In this document: one piece after another, positions 1 to 4,939 of the stretch | Position numbering within the stretch: the stretch's first letter is position 1 | How the letters are laid out: each line of letters starts with the position of its first letter | NCBI GenBank assembly: GCA_045132895.1 | Contig: JBGUTC010000001.1 | Location: 1 to 5,361, forward strand | Source: UMGS755 sp045132895 | Lineage (GTDB): Bacteria > Bacillota > Clostridia > UBA1381 > UBA9506 | Reading direction: 5' to 3' | DNA length: 5,361 nt | Made by a program: the position numbers and the translations under genes | Notes under the pieces: generated by a model | Seen by the model: only the letters and a program-made list of their open reading frames with translations | Database searches by the model: none | What the model was told of the DNA's origin: nothing

Positions 1-5
1 AGATT

Positions 6-28
6 AAGATAAGTAGTTGACTTATCTT
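6..28. repeat. 9-bp perfect inverted repeat upstream of lepB
   Basis: AAGATAAGT at 6-14 is the exact reverse complement of ACTTATCTT at 20-28, leaving a 5-base loop (15-19). The stem is AT-rich and is followed by CGGGGG rather than a T-run, so it is not a typical terminator by itself. All three plus-strand frames reach a stop by base 20 (TAA at 5-7, TAA at 10-12, TGA at 18-20), so any gene entering from the left ends at or inside this repeat. In many Firmicutes that gene would be rplS, but too little is present to confirm it. The repeat is certain; its role is not. Confidence 0.5.
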
Positions 29-38
29 CGGGGGATGT

Positions 39-87
39 AATCAAAGGAATGCCGATGGCGCTCCTTTGATTCGTCCTCTTGTTTTTT
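39..87 (+). terminator. Stem-loop with distant T-run, possible leaky terminator or attenuator before lepB
   Basis: AATCAAAGGA (39-48) pairs perfectly with TCCTTTGATT (62-71). After a single A-C mismatch (49/61) the stem continues for four pairs (50-53 with 57-60, one of them T-G), closing on a GAT triloop. The result is a 14-pair hairpin with one internal mismatch. A run of six T (82-87) follows, but 10 bases beyond the stem rather than directly after it, so a classical intrinsic terminator is doubtful. It could be a leaky terminator after the preceding gene, a 3'-end stabiliser or a processing site. The lepB ribosome binding site begins at 91, just past the T-run. Confidence 0.4.
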
Positions 88-90
88 ATG

Positions 91-96
91 AAAGGA
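91..96 (+). promoter_or_regulatory. Ribosome binding site that sets the lepB start
   Basis: AAAGGA lies 8 bases before the ATG at 105. This supports 105 as the start rather than the in-frame TTG at 66, which sits inside the downstream arm of a hairpin and has no Shine-Dalgarno sequence ahead of it. Confidence 0.75.
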
Positions 97-104
97 AAAT
101 CGTC

Positions 105-749
105 ATGGATGATTTTAAAGATATGAATGCTCAGGAGGAAACATTTCCCTCCGAGGAAACAATTAAATATGCGGAAGTTTTTGAACTGTTAGAAGAAGAG
201 CCGAAACATGAAAAAAACAGTTGGCTGAAGGAACTTTACGAATGGGTGCAGGCGATTGCGGTGGCGGTTGTTCTGGCTCTTGTCATTAATCAGTTCTTTT
301 TTGCCATGGTTCAGGTTGAGGGAAATTCCATGCTTCCGACCTTGCAGTCGAAAGAACGGTTGGTTGTGACCAAACTGTTTTATAAACCGAAAGCAAAAGA
401 CATCGTTGTCGTCAAGTCACATAGTCTGGGCAAACACATTATTAAACGTGTTATCGCCGTTCCGGGTGATGTGATTGATATTGATGGTAGAAGCGGCAAT
501 GTTACGGTTAACGGCGAAGTGCTGGATGAACCATATATCCTCGAAAAATTACAGAATGGCGGGGCAATGCATCAGTACCCTGTTGAAATTCCGGAGGGTT
601 ATGTTTTTGTTATGGGTGATAACAGAAACAATTCTCAGGACAGTCGCAACCTTGGTCTTATTGCCTATGAGGATGTTGTAGGCCGGGCTTCTTTGCGTAT
701 TCTTCCGTTTTCGCGGTTTGGTACGCTTTATGACAATTTGGATGAGTAG
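105..749 (+). CDS. lepB: Signal peptidase I (type I leader peptidase)
   Basis: This membrane-bound serine protease removes signal peptides from proteins exported by the Sec and Tat routes, acting on the outer face of the cytoplasmic membrane. The 214-residue protein has an acidic cytoplasmic N-terminus (about 1-40) and one membrane span (about 47-68), followed by the catalytic domain. The GNSMLPTL block carries the nucleophile Ser75. The HIIKRVIAVPGD block carries the general base Lys114. The MGDNRNNSQDSR block (170-181) is the conserved box E. A single span and this length match Gram-positive SipS/SipT-type enzymes rather than the two-span E. coli form. The start at 105 is chosen because an AAAGGA site lies 8 bases upstream and the extra 13 residues from a TTG at 66 look non-coding. 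It is the first gene of the cluster, with rbgA 59 bases downstream. The family is certain; only the exact start is slightly open. Confidence 0.97.
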   Translation: MDDFKDMNAQEETFPSEETIKYAEVFELLEEEPKHEKNSWLKELYEWVQAIAVAVVLALVINQFFFAMVQVEGNSMLPTLQSKERLVVTKLFYKPKAKDIVVVKSHSLGKHIIKRVIAVPGDVIDIDGRSGNVTVNGEVLDEPYILEKLQNGGAMHQYPVEIPEGYVFVMGDNRNNSQDSRNLGLIAYEDVVGRASLRILPFSRFGTLYDNLDE

Positions 750-752
750 TGT

Positions 753-785
753 AATTGGGCTTGTGCATGATGCGCCGGCCCATTT
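753..785 (+). other. Intercistronic hairpin between lepB and rbgA
   Basis: TGGGC (756-760) pairs with GCCCA (778-782), extended inward by T761-G777. After a T-C mismatch (762/776), GTGC (763-766) pairs with GCGC (772-775) around the loop ATGAT. Two outer A-T pairs (753-754 with 784-785) add to the stem past a T-T mismatch. A pyrimidine stretch CTTTCTTT follows (786-793), then the rbgA ribosome binding site. Without a clean T-run it is more likely an mRNA-stability or processing element, or a weak terminator, than a full stop. The pairing is visible; function is inferred. Confidence 0.4.
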
Positions 786-793
786 CTTTCTTT

Positions 794-799
794 AGGAGG
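794..799 (+). promoter_or_regulatory. Strong ribosome binding site that sets the rbgA start
   Basis: A perfect AGGAGG lies 9 bases before the ATG at 809. It rules out the longer reading from the TTG at 755, whose extra 18 residues would be encoded by the intergenic hairpin and by the Shine-Dalgarno sequence itself. Confidence 0.9.
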
Positions 800-808
800 A
801 ATTTTGTT

Positions 809-1669
809 ATGAATATTCAATGGTTCCCCGGTCACATGGCGAAAACCCGCCGACTGATTGGCGAAAATTTAAAGTTGGTTGATTTGGTGGTTGAACTGTT
901 AGATGCCAGAGCGCCCCTTTCTTCCCGAAACCCTGATATTGAAAGCATTTGTGCCGGAAAACCCCGGCTTTTGATTCTGAATAAATCCGACCTTGCTGAC
1001 CCGGCAGAAAATGACCGTTGGCTTGCTTATTTTAAAAAGCAGGGTCATCGGGCAATTTTATTTGACAGCGTTCACAGTAAGAGCACAAAGCAAATTCTTG
1101 AGGCCATTCGCACGCTACTTTCTGACCAACGGAAACGGCAGGAAGAAAGAGGCATGGTGAACCGTGCAATGAAGCTGATGATTGTTGGAATTCCCAATGT
1201 GGGAAAATCCTCTTTTATTAACCGGTTAGCCGGCAGAACCGCTGCCATCAGCGGAGACAGACCCGGCGTTACCAAAGGCAAACAATGGATTCGTTTGTCC
1301 GGTGGGTTGGAACTTTTAGACACGCCCGGCGTTCTTTGGCCAAAATTTGAAGATGAACAGGTTGGTTTGCGTCTTGCCTTTTCCGGCGCCATAAAAGATG
1401 AAATCATGGACACGGAAACCCTGGGCGCAAAACTGATGGAAACCCTCTGTGACCGTGCACCGGAGGCTTTGACAGCCCGATATAAACTGGAAACAACGGA
1501 GTTTGAAAACGGTTTTCTGGCGCTGGAAGCCGTTGCAAAAAAGAGAGGATTTATTGTTTCGAAAGGGGAGTATGATATTCTTCGTGCGGCGCAGATCGTA
1601 TTGGACGAGTTCAGAAGCGCAAAAATCGGGAAGATCACCCTGGAATCCCCGGAAGGAGAAGCAGAATGA
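809..1669 (+). CDS. rbgA: Ribosome biogenesis GTPase RbgA (YlqF)
   Basis: This circularly permuted GTPase is needed for late assembly of the 50S subunit. In Bacillus subtilis it binds the 45S intermediate and promotes incorporation of late proteins such as L16. The 286-residue protein shows the permuted motif order: G4 NKSD (58-61), then G1 GIPNVGKSS (127-135), G2 within PGVTKG (Thr155), and G3 DTPG (171-174). The N-terminus MNIQWFPGHMAK is the family signature and includes His9, the residue reported as catalytic in B. subtilis RbgA in place of the usual glutamine. The C-terminal part (about 190-286) corresponds to the RNA-binding helical domain. Length is close to the B. subtilis protein. 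The start is set by AGGAGG 9 bases upstream. The stop overlaps the rnhB start in an ATGA arrangement, so the two are probably translationally coupled. Confidence 0.97.
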   Translation: MNIQWFPGHMAKTRRLIGENLKLVDLVVELLDARAPLSSRNPDIESICAGKPRLLILNKSDLADPAENDRWLAYFKKQGHRAILFDSVHSKSTKQILEAIRTLLSDQRKRQEERGMVNRAMKLMIVGIPNVGKSSFINRLAGRTAAISGDRPGVTKGKQWIRLSGGLELLDTPGVLWPKFEDEQVGLRLAFSGAIKDEIMDTETLGAKLMETLCDRAPEALTARYKLETTEFENGFLALEAVAKKRGFIVSKGEYDILRAAQIVLDEFRSAKIGKITLESPEGEAE

Positions 1670-2274
1670 CGCGTGAAGAGTTTGACAGGGAGTTTTTAAA
1701 TGAAAATGTCCGGGTTCTTGCCGGCGTCGATGAAGCGGGAAGAGGACCTTTGGCAGGTGCCGTCTTTGCAGCGGCAGTTATCCTGCCGGAAGGATTTTTT
1801 ATGGAAGAAATCAATGACTCTAAGGCATTGACTGAGAAAAAGCGGGAAGCGCTGTTTCCTGTTATCTGTGAAAAAGCCCTTTCTTATTCCATCGCCCGGG
1901 TTGATGAAACCGTTATTGATGAGATCAACATTTTAAATGCGACCATGCTTGCGATGAGAAAGGCGATTGAGGGTCTTTCCCTTAAGCCGGATCTCATTCT
2001 GGTGGACGGGAACATCAGCCGCGGTTTGCCGGAGCCGAATGTATGCGTTAAAAAAGGGGACAGTCTCAGCCAATCGATTGCAGCGGCATCTATTTTAGCC
2101 AAGGTTGCCCGTGACCGTTACTGTAAGGAAGAATTGGCAGTACAATATCCTGACTATGGTTTTGAAAAGCATAAAGGCTATGGCAGCAAGGCTCATTGCG
2201 AACTGTTGCGGTCCCTTGGACCCTGCAAGGCGCACAGAAAAACCTTTATAGGAAAAATCCTGGCAAAGGGTTGA
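1666..2274 (+). CDS. rnhB: Ribonuclease HII
   Basis: This metal-dependent endonuclease cuts RNA in RNA-DNA hybrids and starts removal of single ribonucleotides misincorporated into DNA. The 202-residue protein carries the four expected metal-binding carboxylates, placed by comparison with E. coli RNase HII: Asp22 and Glu23 in VDEAGRGPLAG, Asp114 in LVDGN, and Asp132 in KKGDS. The GRG element (25-27) and the tyrosine of the HKGYGSKAH block (Tyr172), used to recognise the RNA-DNA junction, are present. So are DSK (51-53) and AAASILAKVARDR (139-151). It is close in length to the E. coli protein and lacks the long N-terminal extension of B. subtilis RNase HII. The ATG overlaps the rbgA stop by 4 bases, and an AAGGAG site lies 7 bases upstream inside rbgA, so the start is secure. 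yraN begins 4 bases after the stop. Confidence 0.97.
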   Translation: MTREEFDREFLNENVRVLAGVDEAGRGPLAGAVFAAAVILPEGFFMEEINDSKALTEKKREALFPVICEKALSYSIARVDETVIDEINILNATMLAMRKAIEGLSLKPDLILVDGNISRGLPEPNVCVKKGDSLSQSIAAASILAKVARDRYCKEELAVQYPDYGFEKHKGYGSKAHCELLRSLGPCKAHRKTFIGKILAKG

Positions 2275-2278
2275 TTGA

Positions 2279-2644
2279 ATGATAGCAGACATTGGAAAGG
2301 CCGGCGAAAAGGCGGCGTGCAGATTTTTGAAAAAGAACGGCTATAAAATTCTGGAACGTAATTATCAGCGGTCTGCCGGAAAAATTCTTGGCGAGATCGA
2401 TATCGTTGCCCGAAAAGGGGAACTGGTTTCCTTTATTGAGGTAAAAACCAGAAAATCAGAAACATTTGGCTTGCCCTGTGAATATGTTACGAAAGCAAAG
2501 CAGCAAAAACTCATTAAAATTGCATATACTTATATTGCAGAGAAAAAATTGGATGCCCCTTGCAGTTTTGATGTGATTGAGGTGCTCCACGATGGGAAAA
2601 AGGTGCAAACCATCCGGCACATACCCCATGCATTCACTCTGTAA
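2279..2644 (+). CDS. yraN: UPF0102 (YraN) family protein, predicted nuclease fold
   Basis: This small protein belongs to a widespread family of unknown cellular role, related to the PD-(D/E)XK nuclease fold. The 121 residues show the family pattern: an N-terminal helix with GKAGEKAACRFLKKNGY (Glu10), the GEID block (38-41), FIEVKTR (52-58) and a later FDVIEV (97-102). Glu10, Asp41, Glu54 and Lys56 form the would-be catalytic set, so an active nuclease is possible but unproven. Between RNY and GEID the spacing looks a few residues longer than I recall for the family (the stretch SAGK), just before the presumed metal-binding Asp. Start ATG has AAAGGG 8 bases upstream, within the end of rnhB. 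yraN beside rnhB is a common arrangement in Firmicutes and proteobacteria, which suggests a link to DNA or RNA maintenance. Confidence 0.93.
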   Translation: MIADIGKAGEKAACRFLKKNGYKILERNYQRSAGKILGEIDIVARKGELVSFIEVKTRKSETFGLPCEYVTKAKQQKLIKIAYTYIAEKKLDAPCSFDVIEVLHDGKKVQTIRHIPHAFTL

Positions 2645-2653
2645 TCTGAGACC

Positions 2654-2659
2654 GGGAGG
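2654..2659 (+). promoter_or_regulatory. Ribosome binding site supporting a GTG start for the M19 dipeptidase
   Basis: GGGAGG lies 6 bases before the GTG at 2666. No ATG is available in this frame before the conserved IDAHCDT zinc-binding block; the first internal methionine (residue 81) falls well beyond it. GTG is therefore the only sensible start. Confidence 0.8.
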
Positions 2660-2665
2660 CAGAGG

Positions 2666-3610
2666 GTGACATTCGGGCAATATAAAATTATTGACGCACA
2701 TTGTGATACCCTGCATGAAGCAGTACAAAGAAACGTAACGCTACAGGATGATAGCCTTTGCGTAACGTTACCGAAATTAAGACAATATGGCAGTTTTATT
2801 CAGTTCTTTGCCGCGTGGATTGACGACGTGGAGGCAAAGCCATTTAAGCGGGCACAACTTCTGATTGATGCGTTTTACGATGAACAGAAAACGAGCCGGG
2901 AACTGATGCAGATTTTGACAGCAGAAGACTTTGAGTCAGTTCTTGGAAACGGCAGAATCGGTGCGATGCTGACGGTGGAAAACGGAAACTGTCTGGAGGG
3001 ACAGCTAGGTAATTTACATAGACTATACCAGCGGGGTGTTCGCGCCATGACTCTTTGCTGGAACGGGTCCAATGAAATTGCAGATGGCATCGGGCACCCG
3101 TCGGGGAGAGGGCTCTCAGACTTCGGAAAAGAAGTTGTAAAAGAAATGAACCGGCTTGGTATGATCATCGATGTATCCCATCTGTCAGAACAAGGGTTTT
3201 GGGACGTTTTGGAGCTTTCTGAGGCTCCGGTTATGGCGAGTCACTCAAATAGCTATGCAGTGATGCCTTGTAAGCGGAACCTGACGGATAAGCAAATCCG
3301 GGCGCTCTCAGAAAGCGGCGGTGTTTTAGGTCTGAATTTTTACCCGCCCTTTCTGACGGAGGGAAACAAGGCAACCATGTTGGATTGTATCAGACACATA
3401 GAACATATTCTGGCGGTCGGTGGAGAAGATTGCCTCGTGCTTGGTTCTGATTTTGATGGATTCGCCGGAACGGGTGTTTGCGGTTTGAACCATGCCGGGG
3501 ACTATGGCGCGTTTCTCAGGGTTTTGGAAACCCAAGGGTATCCCAAAATTTTTTTAGAAAAGCTGACCCACAAAAATATGCTGCTTTTCGTGAAAAAAGT
3601 GTTGAAGTGA
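2666..3610 (+). CDS. Membrane dipeptidase family (peptidase M19) zinc dipeptidase
   Basis: This is a zinc hydrolase of the amidohydrolase superfamily that cleaves dipeptides, in known members often with a D-residue at the C-terminal side. In the 314-residue protein all metal and substrate residues can be matched to human renal dipeptidase: His12 and Asp14 (IDAHCDT), the bridging Glu105 (LTVENG), His172 (IDVSHLS), His193 (MASHSNS), Arg204 (KRNLTD) and Asp262 (LGSDFDG). The spacings 172-193-204-262 equal those of the human enzyme (198-219-230-288), which makes an active site very likely. There is no signal peptide or membrane span, so despite the family name it should be cytoplasmic. It starts with GTG, 21 bases after yraN, and is probably the last gene of the operon. 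Its natural substrate is unknown; turnover of imported or wall-derived dipeptides is a reasonable inference. Glycine codons are mixed, as in the upstream genes. Confidence 0.94.
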   Translation: MTFGQYKIIDAHCDTLHEAVQRNVTLQDDSLCVTLPKLRQYGSFIQFFAAWIDDVEAKPFKRAQLLIDAFYDEQKTSRELMQILTAEDFESVLGNGRIGAMLTVENGNCLEGQLGNLHRLYQRGVRAMTLCWNGSNEIADGIGHPSGRGLSDFGKEVVKEMNRLGMIIDVSHLSEQGFWDVLELSEAPVMASHSNSYAVMPCKRNLTDKQIRALSESGGVLGLNFYPPFLTEGNKATMLDCIRHIEHILAVGGEDCLVLGSDFDGFAGTGVCGLNHAGDYGAFLRVLETQGYPKIFLEKLTHKNMLLFVKKVLK

Positions 3611-3642
3611 TTCAGTTTTTTCAAAAAAACACTTGTATTTTT
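3597..3642 (+). terminator. Possible weak terminator at the end of the dipeptidase gene
   Basis: AAGTGTT (3597-3603) is the exact reverse complement of AACACTT (3628-3634), followed by GTATTTTT ending at 3642. The left arm lies in the last codons of the dipeptidase gene. The stem is only 7 bp, AT-rich, and spans a 24-base loop, although T- and A-runs in the loop (3616-3621 and 3623-3629) add alternative pairings. If it works at all it should be leaky, allowing some read-through into the aminotransferase gene. Confidence 0.25.
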
Positions 3643-3661
3643 AAAGCAAATATATTAAAAT
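3633..3661 (+). promoter_or_regulatory. Predicted sigma-A type promoter for the aminotransferase gene
   Basis: TTGTAT (3633-3638) and TAAAAT (3656-3661) are separated by exactly 17 bases. The -10 box matches the TATAAT consensus at five of six positions; the -35 box keeps only the TTG core. The spacer is AT-rich. Transcription would start near 3667-3669, giving a leader of about 34 bases before the ATG at 3702, with GAGAGG (3688-3693) as ribosome binding site. The rest of the 91-base gap shows no further gene. Confidence 0.55.
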
Positions 3662-3701
3662 AATCATGGTAAAAATGAAGGATGAATGAGAGGTAAAAAA
3701 G

Positions 3702-4886
3702 ATGTACGTATCTGAAAAAGCAAAAGGCATCAAGGCATCAACCACTCTTGCAATCGATTCTAAGTTTAAGGCTATGAAAGCTGAAGGAATCGACGTTGTA
3801 GGTTTCGGTGCCGGTGAACCGGATTTTGAAACGCCGGATTATATTAAACAGGCTGCGATTCAAGCAATTAACGAAGGTAAGACCCGCTATACCCCCGCTG
3901 CCGGTACTATGGAACTGAGAAAAGCTGTTGCTGAAAAGTTCAGCCGCGAGAATGGTCTTTCCTACGAGCCCACACAGATTGTTATTTCCAACGGTGCGAA
4001 GCACTCTTTGGTTAATGCATTTATGGCAATCTTAAACCCCGGCGATGAGGTTATTATTCCCACACCGTTCTGGGTCAGCTATCCTGAAATGGTGAAATTG
4101 GCTGATGGTATTCCTGTGTTTGTTGAAGCAACTGAAGAATCTGACTTTAAGGTTTGCGTTGAGGCTCTGGAAAAAGCACTGACTCCGAAAACACGTGCGC
4201 TGATATTGAACAGTCCTTCTAACCCCACCGGTATGGTTTACACCAAAGAGGAACTCCAGAAAATTGCTGATTTTGCCGTTAAGAATGATATCTATGTCAT
4301 TTCTGACGAAATTTATGAACACCTGATTTATGAAGGTGAGCATGTGAGCATTGCAAGTCTTGGTGAAGATATTAAAAATCGCACCATTATCATCAACGGT
4401 GTTTCCAAGACCTATGCTATGACCGGTTGGAGAATCGGTTTTGCAGCAGCAGCACCTGAAATTGCTAAGATTATGGCAAACGTTCAGTCTCACGCGTCTT
4501 CTAACCCCAACTCCATTGCTCAGGCTGCAACCGTTGCGGCACTGTCCGGCGGTAAGGAAGAAATTGAGACCATGAAGAAAGCTTTCGTTGAACGCAGAAA
4601 CTACATGGTTTCCCGTATCAACTCTATTGAAGGCGTTTCCTGCAAAAAGCCTAACGGTGCGTTCTATGTCCTGATGAACATTTCTCAGCTTAAGGGTAAG
4701 ACCTTAGGCGGCAAACTGATTGAGACTTCTGATGATTTTGCAGAAGTTCTTCTGCAGGATGCTAAGGTTGCGGTTGTTCCCTGCAGCGGCTTTGGTGATG
4801 ATGACTATGTTCGTTGGTCCTATGCCGTTTCTATGGACACAATTAAAGAAGGTCTTGACAGACTGGAAAAATTCCTGGCTCAGTAA
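3702..4886 (+). CDS. aspC: Class I pyridoxal-phosphate aminotransferase, probably aspartate aminotransferase (subgroup Ib)
   Basis: It transfers an amino group between an amino acid and a 2-oxo acid, probably aspartate and 2-oxoglutarate, linking oxaloacetate to amino acid synthesis in the cytoplasm. The 394-residue protein has the full fold-type I set: the N-terminal GFGAGEPDFETP block (34-45), YTPAAGTMELR (63-73), NSPSNPTG with Asn174, SDEIYEHL with Asp202 and Tyr205, the PLP-binding Lys236 in SKTYAMTGWRIG with Arg244 nearby, and the carboxylate-binding Arg371 in VRWSYA. These and PFWVSYPEMV (122-131) match subgroup Ib enzymes such as that of Thermus thermophilus. Lys100 (SNGAK) may be the lysine that recognises the distal carboxylate there, favouring acidic substrates. 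Prephenate or other aminotransferase activity cannot be excluded. Glycine is encoded mostly by GGT, unlike the mixed use upstream, suggesting strong expression. A promoter lies just upstream and a strong terminator follows, so it is probably a single-gene unit. Confidence 0.92.
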   Translation: MYVSEKAKGIKASTTLAIDSKFKAMKAEGIDVVGFGAGEPDFETPDYIKQAAIQAINEGKTRYTPAAGTMELRKAVAEKFSRENGLSYEPTQIVISNGAKHSLVNAFMAILNPGDEVIIPTPFWVSYPEMVKLADGIPVFVEATEESDFKVCVEALEKALTPKTRALILNSPSNPTGMVYTKEELQKIADFAVKNDIYVISDEIYEHLIYEGEHVSIASLGEDIKNRTIIINGVSKTYAMTGWRIGFAAAAPEIAKIMANVQSHASSNPNSIAQAATVAALSGGKEEIETMKKAFVERRNYMVSRINSIEGVSCKKPNGAFYVLMNISQLKGKTLGGKLIETSDDFAEVLLQDAKVAVVPCSGFGDDDYVRWSYAVSMDTIKEGLDRLEKFLAQ

Positions 4887-4900
4887 GAAAGTTGGAATAG

Positions 4901-4934
4901 AAAAAGCGTTCGCCAAATGGCGAACGCTTTTTTT
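4901..4934. terminator. Strong bidirectional intrinsic terminator
   Basis: A perfect 14-bp stem, bases 4901-4914 against 4919-4932, closes on the loop AAAT. The GC-rich core AGCGTTCGCC sits at the loop end. On the plus strand the stem runs into seven T (4928-4934), ending transcription from the aminotransferase gene, whose stop is 14 bases before the stem. On the minus strand the matching A-run gives five T, serving the convergent rqcH gene, whose stop codon lies 5 bases away. One hairpin thus serves both genes. Confidence 0.95.
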
Positions 4935-4939
4935 AGTGC

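Noticed and set aside
17..43. Promoter for lepB using TTGACT (17-22)
   Set aside because: No acceptable -10 hexamer is found 16-18 bases downstream; the nearest candidates are weak or wrongly spaced.
66..104. Longer lepB start at the TTG at 66
   Set aside because: No Shine-Dalgarno sequence ahead of it, it lies in a hairpin arm, and the ATG at 105 has a well-placed AAAGGA.
755..808. Longer rbgA start at the TTG at 755
   Set aside because: The extra residues would be encoded by the intergenic hairpin and the AGGAGG site; the family begins with MxIQWFPGHM, which matches the ATG at 809.
1072..1638. 188-codon minus-strand open frame inside rbgA
   Set aside because: It lies antisense to a clearly conserved gene, and its translation shows no recognisable motif and is low-complexity in character.
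3478..3663. Short plus-strand frame across the end of the dipeptidase gene and the following gap
   Set aside because: It is out of frame with the conserved C-terminus of the M19 protein, has no good ribosome binding site, and has no recognisable content.
3666..3689. Seven-codon mini-ORF (MVKMKDE) in the aminotransferase leader, with its stop overlapping the ribosome binding site
   Set aside because: It would begin at or before the predicted transcription start, has no ribosome binding site, and contains no run of regulatory codons.
4032..4493. 153-codon minus-strand open frame inside the aminotransferase gene
   Set aside because: It is a shadow of a strongly codon-biased gene and shows no family motif or ribosome binding site.
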